This document shows positions 15,209-22,449 of a stretch of 37,004 bases of DNA, piece after piece (the first letter of the stretch is position 1; each line of letters opens with the position of its first letter). This stretch comes from VRUE01 sp035997045 (GTDB taxonomy: Bacteria; Actinomycetota; Thermoleophilia; Solirubrobacterales; 70-9), in the NCBI GenBank assembly GCA_035997045.1, contig DASYIY010000043.1, positions 1 to 37,004 of the forward strand, written 5' to 3'. Under the pieces are notes generated by a model. The model saw only the letters and a list, made by a program, of their open reading frames with translations. It was not told the DNA's origin and ran no database searches. Made by a program: the position numbers and the translations under genes.

Positions 15209-16317
15209 TCCGGCTTGGCGAAGAGCGCCTGCACGTCGCCGATCCTACGCTCGCGGAAGCCCGCCTCGGAGGTGCTGAGATAAAACGCCCAGAGGCGGCG
15301 GAAGCGCTCGTCGTAGCCGTACGAGCGGAGCTTGTCCCAGGCTGCGGAGAAGCGCTCGCGCCAGGCGGCCAGGGTCGGCGGGTAGTGGGCGGTGATGTCG
15401 TCGCGCCAGACCTGGCGCATGTCGGTGACGCGGGCGAGGCAGTCGGCGATCGTCCGCTCCGAGGGCAGGCAGCCACCGGGGAAGACGTAGGTGTTGGCGA
15501 AGCTGCGGGCGCCCTTCTCGACCTCGTAGATCTCGTCGTCGATCGTGATCGCCTGCAGCAGCATCAGCCCGTCGGGGCTGAGCAGCTCGCTGCAGTGGTG
15601 GAAGAAGGTGTCGAAGTACTGCCAGCCGACCGCCTCGATCATCTCGACCGAGACCAGGCGGTCGAAGCGGCCGTCGAGGTCGCGGTAGTCCTGGCGCAGC
15701 ACGGTGACGCGGTTCTCGAGGCCCGCCTCGCGCACCCGCTGCCGGGCCAGCTCGTGCTGCTCGGCGGAGATCGTCGTCGTCGTCACCCGGCACTCGTGCT
15801 CGCGGGCGGCGTGGATCGCCAGGCCACCCCAGCCGCTGCCGATCTCCAGCAGGTGGTTCTCGGGGCCAAGCCGCAGTTGCGAGCAGATCCGCTCCAGCTT
15901 CGCCAGCTGCGCCTCCTCCAGGCTCGTGTCCTGCTCCGGGAAGTAGGCGCAGGAATAGACCATTCGCTTGTCGAGGAAGGAGGCGAAGAGGTCGTTGCCG
16001 AGGTCGTAGTGGGCGGCGATGTGCTGCTTGGCCCGAGTCCGCGTGTTCGCCGGTACCAGGTGGCGGGCCCGGTGCAGAAGCCCGCGCTGGCGGGCGACGG
16101 CGCCGCGCAGGCCGTCCGGCTGGCGCAGCTCGCGGGCGGCGATGCGGATCAGGGCGACGAGGTCGTCGGTCTCCCAGAGTCCCTCGACGTAGGTCTCGCC
16201 GAGCCCGACGCTGCCGCGCAGCGGACCGCGCCAGGCGGCTGGGTCGCGGATCGTCACGGTCGTGTGCAGCTCGGCGCCGGCGGGGCCGAACGAGCGCCGC
16301 CGGCCGTCCTCGACCAC
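15199..16317 (-). CDS. Cyclopropane-fatty-acyl-phospholipid synthase family methyltransferase
   Basis: The 372-residue product matches the CFA synthase family: HYDLGNDLFASFLDKRMVYSCAYF, the SAM motif LEIGSGWGGLAIHAA, VEMIEAVGWQYF, and FANTYVFPGGCLPS. It transfers a methylene or methyl group from SAM to unsaturated phospholipid acyl chains at the membrane surface. The annotated GTG start gives an N-terminus slightly short for the family. Upstream the frame stays open with family-like residues (LSRLRAGRID) but no ATG, GTG or TTG, only a CTG at 16347, so the true start is uncertain. It follows DUF1365 and a FAD enzyme, the well-known arrangement for methyl-, cyclopropane- or furan-fatty-acid modification. 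Confidence 0.9.
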   Translation of the reverse strand: MVEDGRRRSFGPAGAELHTTVTIRDPAAWRGPLRGSVGLGETYVEGLWETDDLVALIRIAARELRQPDGLRGAVARQRGLLHRARHLVPANTRTRAKQHIAAHYDLGNDLFASFLDKRMVYSCAYFPEQDTSLEEAQLAKLERICSQLRLGPENHLLEIGSGWGGLAIHAAREHECRVTTTTISAEQHELARQRVREAGLENRVTVLRQDYRDLDGRFDRLVSVEMIEAVGWQYFDTFFHHCSELLSPDGLMLLQAITIDDEIYEVEKGARSFANTYVFPGGCLPSERTIADCLARVTDMRQVWRDDITAHYPPTLAAWRERFSAAWDKLRSYGYDERFRRLWAFYLSTSEAGFRERRIGDVQALFAKPEWK

Positions 16318-16382
16318 GTCGATCCGGCCGGCGCGGAGGCGTGACAGGGCTTGCTGGACGGCGGTGCGGGCGAGCCGGTTGC

Positions 16383-17201
16383 CTAGGGCGACAGGAACCC
16401 CCTCGGTCGCTTCCCGCTGGGATGGGGGAAGTAGGGAGCCCCCTTCAGCTTCAGCCGCAGCGTCTGCGCGTAGATCTTGGCGACGACCTGCAGCGACATC
16501 GCCGGGTAGCGCAGCAGCATCCAGGTCAGCAGCGGGCCGCTGAGCTCGCGGCGGCGCATCGAGAGGGTGGCGTCGAACTGTTTTTGGCTGCGGGGTGCAA
16601 CGCGTTCGGTGTCATATGGAGCCGTAACGCGTTGCACCGGGCGCGACTCGATCTGCACGCTGAGCCGCTCGCCCGGCTCGCTGGCGCGGAAGGCATAGGT
16701 CTGGTCCATCGCCATCAGGGGCGAGACGTGGAGGGCCTTGTCGAGCTCTTGCGCAAGCACGGTTCCCTGGCGCCCGTCGCGCGCCAGGACATAAGGATGG
16801 CGCTCTCCCCAGGGAATGTTGTTGACGTCGGCGACTACCGCCTCGACCCGCTCGCCGCTGGCGTCGAAGCAGTAGTAGAAGCAGACCGGGTTGAAGACGT
16901 GGCCGAGGGTGCGCAGGTTGGCAAGCATCCGCACCGGGCCGGCGGGCCGGGCGCCGGTCTGCTGCTCGACCGCGTCGCGGGCGCACTGGGCCAGCGGCCG
17001 GTCCGGGTCGCCCATGTAGTCGGCGCGGCGGAAGCGGGCGGGGGCGGGTCGGCGCGCCGAGAAGAGCGGGTAGCGGTCGAGCAGCCGCGGCAGCTCGTCG
17101 AGGTCGAGGTACATCAGGAAGAGCCGGTAGCGGAACTCGTGCTCGACCGGCTCGAAGCGCCGGTGGCGGATCCAGCCCTCGTAGACGGCGGAGGCGCTCA
17201 T
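16383..17201 (-). CDS. DUF1365 domain-containing protein, carrying an in-frame palindromic insertion
   Basis: The 272-residue product has the DUF1365 signatures: YEGWIRHRRFEPVEHEFRYRLF at the start (shown in part), LGHVFNPVCFYYCF, NNIPWGERHPY, KALHVSPLM, and a C-terminal KGAPYFPHP. The family is nearly always linked to CFA synthase and a FAD amine-oxidase-like protein, but its biochemical role is unknown. Residues about 189-203 (VQRVTAPYDTERVAP) are encoded by a 45-bp near-perfect palindrome. They fall between LSVQIESRP and RSQKQFDATLS, where I expect the family to have a short beta-turn, so this looks like an insertion that keeps the frame. The start overlaps the FAD gene stop by four bases (ATGA). 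Confidence 0.9.
   Translation of the reverse strand: MSASAVYEGWIRHRRFEPVEHEFRYRLFLMYLDLDELPRLLDRYPLFSARRPAPARFRRADYMGDPDRPLAQCARDAVEQQTGARPAGPVRMLANLRTLGHVFNPVCFYYCFDASGERVEAVVADVNNIPWGERHPYVLARDGRQGTVLAQELDKALHVSPLMAMDQTYAFRASEPGERLSVQIESRPVQRVTAPYDTERVAPRSQKQFDATLSMRRRELSGPLLTWMLLRYPAMSLQVVAKIYAQTLRLKLKGAPYFPHPSGKRPRGFLSP
16594..16638. repeat. 45-bp palindromic element, copy 1 (inside DUF1365 gene)
   Basis: GGTGCAACGCGTT (16594-16606) and its exact inverse (16626-16638) form a perfect 13-bp stem, with a further 3-bp pairing (16607-16609 with 16622-16624) inside the loop. The total length is 45 bp, exactly 15 codons of the host gene. A second copy of the same length lies at 18501-18545; 29 of 45 positions are identical. 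Confidence 0.85.
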
Positions 17202-18460
17202 GCCACCAGCGCCTCGGGCAGCTCGGCGGCCGGGGCGATCCCCTCGCAGGCGCGGATCGCGCTGAGCACGCCGTCCTCGTGGAAGCCCCAGCCCCAGTAG
17301 GCGCCGCAGAAGTGAGTGTTGCGGAAGCCGCTGATTTTCCCGTGGCGCGTCTGAGCGGCGACTCCCGCAGCGGTGTAGACGGGGTGCTCGTAGGAAAAGC
17401 GGCGCAGCACCTTCTCCGGATCGATTTCCCCGCTGCGGTTGAGCGTGACCAGCAGCTCACGCTTGCTGCGCAGCCGCTGCAGGTTGTTCATCCAGTAGGT
17501 GACTGTGGTCCCGCGGGCCGGCTCCGGCGAGAGGTGGAAGTTCCAGCTCGACCAGGCGACGCGGCGACGCGGCAGCAGCGAGGCGTCGGTGTGCAGCACC
17601 GCTTCGTTGCGCTGGTAGGGGATGGCTCCGAGGATCTCACGCTCCGCTTCGCTCGGATCGGCGAGCAGCGCCAGCGCCTGGTCGGAGTGGGTCGCGATCA
17701 CGACCTGGTCGAAGTCCTCGCTCTCGCAGCCCTCGGCCTCGATGCGGACGCCGCCGCCGGTCCGCTCGATCCGCCGCACCGGCGCCCGCAGCCGCACCCG
17801 GTCGCGCCAGGGCGCTGAGATCGTCTCGACGTAGGAGATCGAGCCGCCGCTGACCGTGCGCCAGCGCGGCCGGTCGCGGAGGCTGAACATCCCGTGGTTC
17901 TCGAAGAACTCGGCCATGAAGCTGGCCGGGAAGTCCCACATCTGCTCGGGGTCGCTCGACCACACGGCGGAGGCCTGCGGCACGATCAACCGTTCGACGA
18001 AGTGCTGGGAGAAGCCCTGTTCCTCGAGCCAGGCCCCCAGCGAGGGCGCGGTCCCGTTCATCCCGATCAGCGCCCGTGCCTCGCGGTTGAAGCGGCGCCA
18101 GTCACGCAGCATGCCGAGGAAGGAGGGGCTGAGCAGGTGGGCGGGACGGGCGAAGACGCCGCGCGGCGTCCCGGCATACTCGAAGTCGCGCCCGTCGGAG
18201 ACCGAGAAGCTCATGTGCGAGGGCTGGCTGGCGACCCCGAGCTCGGCCAGCAGCGCTTCGAAGTTGGGGTAGTTGCGGTCGTTGAAGACGATGAAGCCTG
18301 TGTCCACCCAGTGGGTCTCGTCCTCGAAGTCGACCCGGACCGTGTTGGTGTGACCGCCGAGTCGCGAGCCCGCCTCGTAGACGGTCAGCTCGTGCTCGCG
18401 GTGCAGCAGGTGGGCAGCAACGAGGCCCGAGACTCCGGTTCCGACGATCGCGATCTTCAT
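17198..18460 (-). CDS. FAD-dependent amine-oxidase-like oxidoreductase
   Basis: The 420-residue product has an N-terminal dinucleotide-binding motif IVGTGVSGLVAAHLL (5-19), the second FAD contact YEAGSRLGGHTNT, and the family DTGFIVFNDRNYPNF, FARPAHLLSP and VIATHSDQALALL segments, ending GWGFHEDGVLSAI. This is the flavoprotein found next to DUF1365 and CFA-type methyltransferases, where relatives desaturate or oxidise methylated acyl chains (for example in furan fatty acid and tuberculostearic acid pathways). It is the first gene of the five-gene operon. Its 5' leader contains copy 2 of the 45-bp palindrome. No anti-sigma or ECF gene adjoins, so its regulation is unclear. Confidence 0.9.
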   Translation of the reverse strand: MKIAIVGTGVSGLVAAHLLHREHELTVYEAGSRLGGHTNTVRVDFEDETHWVDTGFIVFNDRNYPNFEALLAELGVASQPSHMSFSVSDGRDFEYAGTPRGVFARPAHLLSPSFLGMLRDWRRFNREARALIGMNGTAPSLGAWLEEQGFSQHFVERLIVPQASAVWSSDPEQMWDFPASFMAEFFENHGMFSLRDRPRWRTVSGGSISYVETISAPWRDRVRLRAPVRRIERTGGGVRIEAEGCESEDFDQVVIATHSDQALALLADPSEAEREILGAIPYQRNEAVLHTDASLLPRRRVAWSSWNFHLSPEPARGTTVTYWMNNLQRLRSKRELLVTLNRSGEIDPEKVLRRFSYEHPVYTAAGVAAQTRHGKISGFRNTHFCGAYWGWGFHEDGVLSAIRACEGIAPAAELPEALVA

Positions 18461-18500
18461 CGCAGATGACTACGGATAGGAGCGTCGAGTGGATGCCTCG

Positions 18501-18545
18501 GGTGTAACGCCTTGTCCGTGCCATGGGTGGACAGCGCGTTACACC
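18501..18545. repeat. 45-bp palindromic element, copy 2 (intergenic)
   Basis: GGTGTAACGC (18501-18510) pairs perfectly with 18536-18545, followed by one mismatch, one G-U pair and TGTCC/GGACA (18513-18517 with 18529-18533). Relative to copy 1, position 5 changes C to T and position 41 changes G to A, which preserves the base pair. It lies four bases past the deacetylase stop and about 40 bases upstream of the FAD gene, so it could also act as a terminator or operator. Confidence 0.85.
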
Positions 18546-18549
18546 TCGC

Positions 18550-19782
18550 TCATCCGTAGGGCCGGTAGATCATCCGGTGCCCGAGCAGTTCCGTCACGGT
18601 GGCGAAGCGGTAGCCGCGGCCTCGCAGCGTGTCGATAATCGAGGGCAGGGCCGCGAGGGTGCCGCCGCGATCGCCGCCGCCGTCGTGCATGAGAATGATC
18701 GAGCCCGGCTGGGCGGCGTCGACGACGCGGCTGTAGACGGCGCCGCTGCCCGGGTTCGACCAGTCGGCTGGGTCGATGTCCCAGGTGATTGTCTGCATGC
18801 CGAGGCTGGCGGCGATGGAGATCGTGCCGGAATCGACCGCGCCGCCCGGGGGCCGGAAGAGGCAGGGCTTGAAGTGCGTGTAGGTGGCGATCCGTTCGCT
18901 CGCCCCGGCGACCTCGGCGTAGCCGGGATATTCGACGTGGTTCATCGTGTGGTCACCGATCTCGTTGCCCTCGCGCAGGATCTGGCGCATCGTCGCTTCG
19001 CGGCCGGCCATCTCCCGGCCGATCTCGAAAAAGGTGCCGGGGATCTGCTTTTCGCGCAGGACCTGGAGGAAGCCGCTGGTGTATTCGCTCGGCCCGTCGT
19101 CGAAGGTGAGGGCGACGACGTTGCGGTCGCGTGGGCCGTTCGCGATCAGGCCTTCGCCGCCACCGGTGCAACCGACCGCGCGGACCGGCCGCAGGCGAAA
19201 ACGGCGGGCGCTGCGGGCTGGCAGGCTCGTTTCGCAGTCGAGCGGCTTCTTCTCCGTCCCGCAGTTGCCAAGGGCCGCTGCCACCCGCCAGCGGTAGCGG
19301 TGGGGCGTCAATCCCGCGCTCGCCGGCAGCAGAGCGAGGACCAGCTTGCGCGCGCTTGGCCGCTTCACCCTCGCCGCCAGCGCTTCCGTTCCGGTCACCT
19401 CTTCCGCCTCGTTGACGAGCTCGAGCCCGATGCGTCCCCGCGCTTTGCTCGGGCCACCGAGACAGAGCCGCCGTTCGCCCGCCCGCCCGCTGCGCTGCAG
19501 CTCCAGGCAGAGGAAGCGGGAGCCCTCACCCTGCGGCAGGCGGTCGAGCTTGGCGAGCGCCACCGGCCTCGACGTCTCCAGGCTGAAGATCAATCGCCGC
19601 CCCGCTTGCGAGAGCCTGGCGCGAACCACGACGGGGGGCGTAGCGACCGCACCGCTCGGGACCGCAGCGCAAGCCAGCGGCAGCGCGGTGAGCGTTGCGA
19701 TGCAGACGATCTTGCGAGGGGAGGCGATAGAAGGATCCAGTTCGGTACGGGAATGGTATGGCGATTTCTTTTCTCTCGGCAT
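18550..19782 (-). CDS. Secreted polysaccharide deacetylase (NodB domain)
   Basis: The 410-residue product has an N-terminal export signal (residues about 20-47, hydrophobic with an Ala-rich end), an N-terminal beta-type domain of about 150 residues with paired cysteines, and a C-terminal NodB homology domain: VVALTFDDGPS (motif 1), HTMNH (motif 2), FRPPGG (motif 3), TWDIDPADW (motif 4) and IILMHDGGG (motif 5). Metal ligands Asp-His-His are present. Such enzymes remove N- or O-acetyl groups from peptidoglycan or extracellular polysaccharide. It is divergent from the metallopeptidase at 19973 with a 190-base gap. The N-terminal domain may target the enzyme to a glycan. Confidence 0.88.
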   Translation of the reverse strand: MPREKKSPYHSRTELDPSIASPRKIVCIATLTALPLACAAVPSGAVATPPVVVRARLSQAGRRLIFSLETSRPVALAKLDRLPQGEGSRFLCLELQRSGRAGERRLCLGGPSKARGRIGLELVNEAEEVTGTEALAARVKRPSARKLVLALLPASAGLTPHRYRWRVAAALGNCGTEKKPLDCETSLPARSARRFRLRPVRAVGCTGGGEGLIANGPRDRNVVALTFDDGPSEYTSGFLQVLREKQIPGTFFEIGREMAGREATMRQILREGNEIGDHTMNHVEYPGYAEVAGASERIATYTHFKPCLFRPPGGAVDSGTISIAASLGMQTITWDIDPADWSNPGSGAVYSRVVDAAQPGSIILMHDGGGDRGGTLAALPSIIDTLRGRGYRFATVTELLGHRMIYRPYG

Positions 19783-19793
19783 GATGCCCGCTA

Positions 19794-19962
19794 CCGTGTC
19801 TCTTCAGTAGACGTGAAGCCAGATCCACCGCGGAGCCAGGGATCCGCCCAACGGCTTTCACGACCATCTTCTTCGCAATGGCGCTCCTCGCGTACATGCC
19901 AACTGCTGCCTGCGTTGTGCCGGCTGGAACCGGGGAAGCTGCCGACCCCTTGAGAGACACGG
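19794..19962. repeat. Distant inverted repeat in a divergent intergenic region
   Basis: CCGTGTCTCT (19794-19803) and AGAGACACGG (19953-19962) are perfect inverted copies. Within them CGTGAAGCC (19812-19820) pairs with GGCTTTCACG (19853-19862) apart from one extra base. The spacing is like that of the 1494-1655 palindrome but the arms are poorly matched between these islands, so chance cannot be excluded. Confidence 0.35.
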
Positions 19963-19972
19963 GTCCCGCTCC

Positions 19973-21067
19973 GTGAGCCGGCGCCCGGCGGGGGCGCTTG
20001 CGGGCATGGCCATGACTCTTCTTCTCCTGGCGGTTCCGGGGGGAGCCGCTGCCGAGCGTCCCAGTCCGGGCGCCGCGCTCGAGGTGCCGCACCCCGCGGT
20101 ACCGATGCGCGACGTCGTGTTGGGCGAGCCCGGTGCTGCGGCGGCGCGGATATCCGCTTCCGCGTCGTCGCAGCGCTACTCGATCGGCGACGGCAGCGAA
20201 GCGACGATCGCCGTCGACGTCACCGCCGCCTGCGCGGAGAGCTGCGACGTGACCGACCCGCAGCGGGTCGCCGACTTCATCGGCACGCTGATCCACGGCG
20301 ACGAGGTCGAACTGCTCACCGTTCAGCTCGACACCGAATTCCAGCTCGGCTTCGACTGCGGCTTCGGCGCCGAGGCCTGTTACTTCACCGGCGAGAACAA
20401 GATCGTCATCGGCGGCTACGAAGAAGCCGACGGCGACGGCGCGACCTTCGACTTCGTCCTCGCCCACGAGTACGGGCACCACGTCGCCACCCACCGCGAA
20501 ATGCCGGCGCCCTTCGGCAGCGCGGTCGACTGGGGCACCGAGCGCTGGGCCAGCCTCGAGAACGTCTGCCAGGGCAAGCGCAGCGGCCGCCTCTATCCCG
20601 GCGACGAGGGCAGTCACTACTTCGAGGACCCCGGCGAGGCATTTGCCGAGGCCTTCGCCCACCTCCGCTTCCCCGAACTCTCGGTCCAGTGGCGCTACCT
20701 GCCGGGACTGAAGCCGAACCCGGCCGCGTTCGAGGCGATTCGGGAAGACACGCTTACGCCCTGGCAGGGGCGGACCAGCTTCGTGCTGGCCGGGCGAGTA
20801 CCGGCCAGGGGGGAGGGCGCAGCCGTCGAGACCCTACGAACGCCGCTCGACGGAACGGTCAGCCTGCGCCCCAGCCGCCTGCGCAGGCACGACTACGAAC
20901 TGGCCCTTCGTAGTCGTGCCGGCAGGCTTCTGCGCAGCTCCCGCCACGGCCTCGGCCCCCAGCACCAGATCGACTACACCGTCTGCGGCCAGCCCCACCT
21001 GCGCCTCGAAATCACCTCAACCCGTGCCCACGCGGGACCCTTCCGGCTGCGAATCCAGCGACCCTGA
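19973..21067 (+). CDS. Secreted zinc metallopeptidase-like protein
   Basis: The 364-residue product has a signal peptide (hydrophobic core about 10-25, AAA cleavage) and a HEYGHH zinc motif (HExxH) near residue 165, followed about 45 residues later by EDPGEAFAEAF, which could provide the third, glutamate ligand as in gluzincins. Cysteines before the site (CAESCDV, CGF...CYF) suggest disulfides. I do not recognise the exact family. The C-terminal 100 residues look like a beta-sandwich accessory domain. The GTG at 19973 is used because it gives a proper signal peptide; no strong Shine-Dalgarno is visible. It lies upstream of tRNA-Asp. Confidence 0.82.
   Translation: MSRRPAGALAGMAMTLLLLAVPGGAAAERPSPGAALEVPHPAVPMRDVVLGEPGAAAARISASASSQRYSIGDGSEATIAVDVTAACAESCDVTDPQRVADFIGTLIHGDEVELLTVQLDTEFQLGFDCGFGAEACYFTGENKIVIGGYEEADGDGATFDFVLAHEYGHHVATHREMPAPFGSAVDWGTERWASLENVCQGKRSGRLYPGDEGSHYFEDPGEAFAEAFAHLRFPELSVQWRYLPGLKPNPAAFEAIREDTLTPWQGRTSFVLAGRVPARGEGAAVETLRTPLDGTVSLRPSRLRRHDYELALRSRAGRLLRSSRHGLGPQHQIDYTVCGQPHLRLEITSTRAHAGPFRLRIQRP
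20886..20920 (+). other. 14-bp perfect hairpin inside the metallopeptidase gene
   Basis: GGCACGACTACGAA (20886-20899) pairs with its exact inverse (20907-20920) around a 7-base loop. CTGCGCAG, itself palindromic, occurs on both sides (20879-20886 and 20930-20937). The stem lies about 150 bases before the stop codon. It may be a palindromic insertion or an mRNA structure. Confidence 0.6.
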
Positions 21068-21103
21068 GATAATGCCCGCCCGGGCGCCAGTCGCCTGTCT
21101 CCC

Positions 21104-21177
<74 letters not shown>

Positions 21178-21268
21178 TATCTCGTGCTGCTATTCGGGGC
21201 CTTCTGTTTGATTGGTCTCAGCGAGAACTACCGGCGTCCGGAAGCGAGCCTAGCCTGGCGTCGGATCA

Positions 21269-22057
21269 ATGATGGCGACTCCAATGGGCAAGAAGCCGAG
21301 CCGGTACGCGCAGATAATCGAGCGGGTCTTCTTCGATAACTACACGCCACGAGCGCGGACCATTCGCTTCAGCCGGGCCGAGTTTGCGGCGATCGCCAAA
21401 GACCTGGGCATCAAGCTGCCCAGCAATCTCGGCGACGTCCTCTACAGCTACCGCTATCGCAACGAGCTTCCCGCCAAAGTCCTCGCCAAGCAGCCCAGGG
21501 GCCTCGAGTGGGCGATCTTTCCAGCCAACCGGAAACCGACCGAATACCGGTTCACGGCGGTGCCCTCCGCGACCATCACGCCTACTCTGGACCGGCCGCT
21601 CATCGAGATTCCCGATGCGACTCCGGGGCTGATCGGTATGTATGCGATCAAAGATGAGCAGGCGCTGCTCGCGAAGCTTCGCTACAACCGGTTGCTCGAC
21701 GTGTACACGGGGGTAACCACCTACTCGCTTCAGTCTCACCTGCGTACCGCTATCCCGGAGTCGCAGGTCGAGGTCGACGAGGTCTATGTGGGAATAGACA
21801 AATTGGGTCGACACCACATGTTCCCGGTCCAGGCAAAGGGTGGCAAGGACTTTCTCAGCGTCGTCCAGGTCTGGCAGGACTTCAAGATGTGCGCGGCCAA
21901 ATTCCCAAAGCTGATCGCGCACCCGATCGCTGCCCAGTTCATGGGCGACGATGTAATTGCCCTCTTCTCCTTCAAGTGGGATGGTGCCGACGGCATTACC
22001 GTCGCTCGCGGATCCGAGCGGCACTACAAGCTGGTTCCGTCGGCCGAACTCACTTAG
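21269..22057 (+). CDS. Putative PD-(D/E)XK-like endonuclease
   Basis: The 262-residue soluble protein has a helical N-terminus (RYAQIIERVFFDNY) and a central VEVDEVYVGIDKLGRHHMFPVQAKGGKD segment (quoted in part: VDEVYVGID, PVQAKGGKD). An acidic residue followed by beta-strand QxK is the core of PD-(D/E)XK nucleases, including type II restriction enzymes and repair nucleases. There is no companion methyltransferase in the window. Codon use is less G+C-extreme than in neighbouring housekeeping genes, and the gene sits just past tRNA-Asp, a common integration spot, so it may be acquired. Several closely spaced Met codons (21269, 21272, 21284) make the exact start uncertain. Nuclease function is inferred from one motif. 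Confidence 0.6.
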   Translation: MMATPMGKKPSRYAQIIERVFFDNYTPRARTIRFSRAEFAAIAKDLGIKLPSNLGDVLYSYRYRNELPAKVLAKQPRGLEWAIFPANRKPTEYRFTAVPSATITPTLDRPLIEIPDATPGLIGMYAIKDEQALLAKLRYNRLLDVYTGVTTYSLQSHLRTAIPESQVEVDEVYVGIDKLGRHHMFPVQAKGGKDFLSVVQVWQDFKMCAAKFPKLIAHPIAAQFMGDDVIALFSFKWDGADGITVARGSERHYKLVPSAELT

Positions 22058-22068
22058 TAAGGGCGATT

Positions 22069-22449
22069 TCAGTCCCGCGGCGCGTAGCGATGGTGAAGCA
22101 TCAGGGCGTTGCCGTCGGGGTCGGTGAAGTGGGCCATGTGGCAGACGCCACTGTCCATCGTCTCGGCAAGAAAGGAGACGCCCTTCGATTCGAGCTCCGC
22201 CCGGGTCGCTTCCACGTCCTCAACGTGGAAGGCGATCGGGTGGCCGCTGGCCTGAAACTCCCGGCCGATCGCGGCTGAATCGAGCACTTGCAGTGTCAGG
22301 TTGCCGGTCTCGAACTCACCGCCGGGAATTTTGCCGTAGTCGACCGAGTGCTCGAGGCCGAGGGTCTGACCGTAGAACTCGACCGCGGCCGGGTAGTCCT
22401 TGACGAAGACGGTGGCGAAGTCGACACCGGTGATTGCTGTGGCGGTCAT
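22069..22449 (-). CDS. VOC (glyoxalase/bleomycin-resistance) family protein
   Basis: The 126-residue product is a single vicinal-oxygen-chelate domain with two beta-alpha-beta-beta-beta modules: VDFATVFVKDYPAAVEFY at the start (shown in part), GNLTLQVLD, GHPIAFHVEDVEATRAEL and HFTDPDGNALMLHHRY. His and Glu positions compatible with a metal site are present, but the reaction cannot be inferred from such a versatile fold. Its ATG overlaps the stop of the upstream RTX-like gene by four bases, so it is translationally coupled although functionally unrelated at first sight. Confidence 0.88.
   Translation of the reverse strand: MTATAITGVDFATVFVKDYPAAVEFYGQTLGLEHSVDYGKIPGGEFETGNLTLQVLDSAAIGREFQASGHPIAFHVEDVEATRAELESKGVSFLAETMDSGVCHMAHFTDPDGNALMLHHRYAPRD

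Noticed and set aside
19790..19959. Minus-strand reading VSLKGSAASPVPAGTTQAA and onward, upstream of the deacetylase
   Set aside because: It looks superficially protein-like, but it has no stop before running into the deacetylase gene in another frame, no Shine-Dalgarno and no family resemblance; I treat it as intergenic DNA.
22058..22090. Possible att-like copy of the tRNA-Asp 3' end
   Set aside because: Only a short CAGTCCCGCGGC similarity to the T-arm was seen, inside the end of the VOC gene; not long enough to support an integration event.
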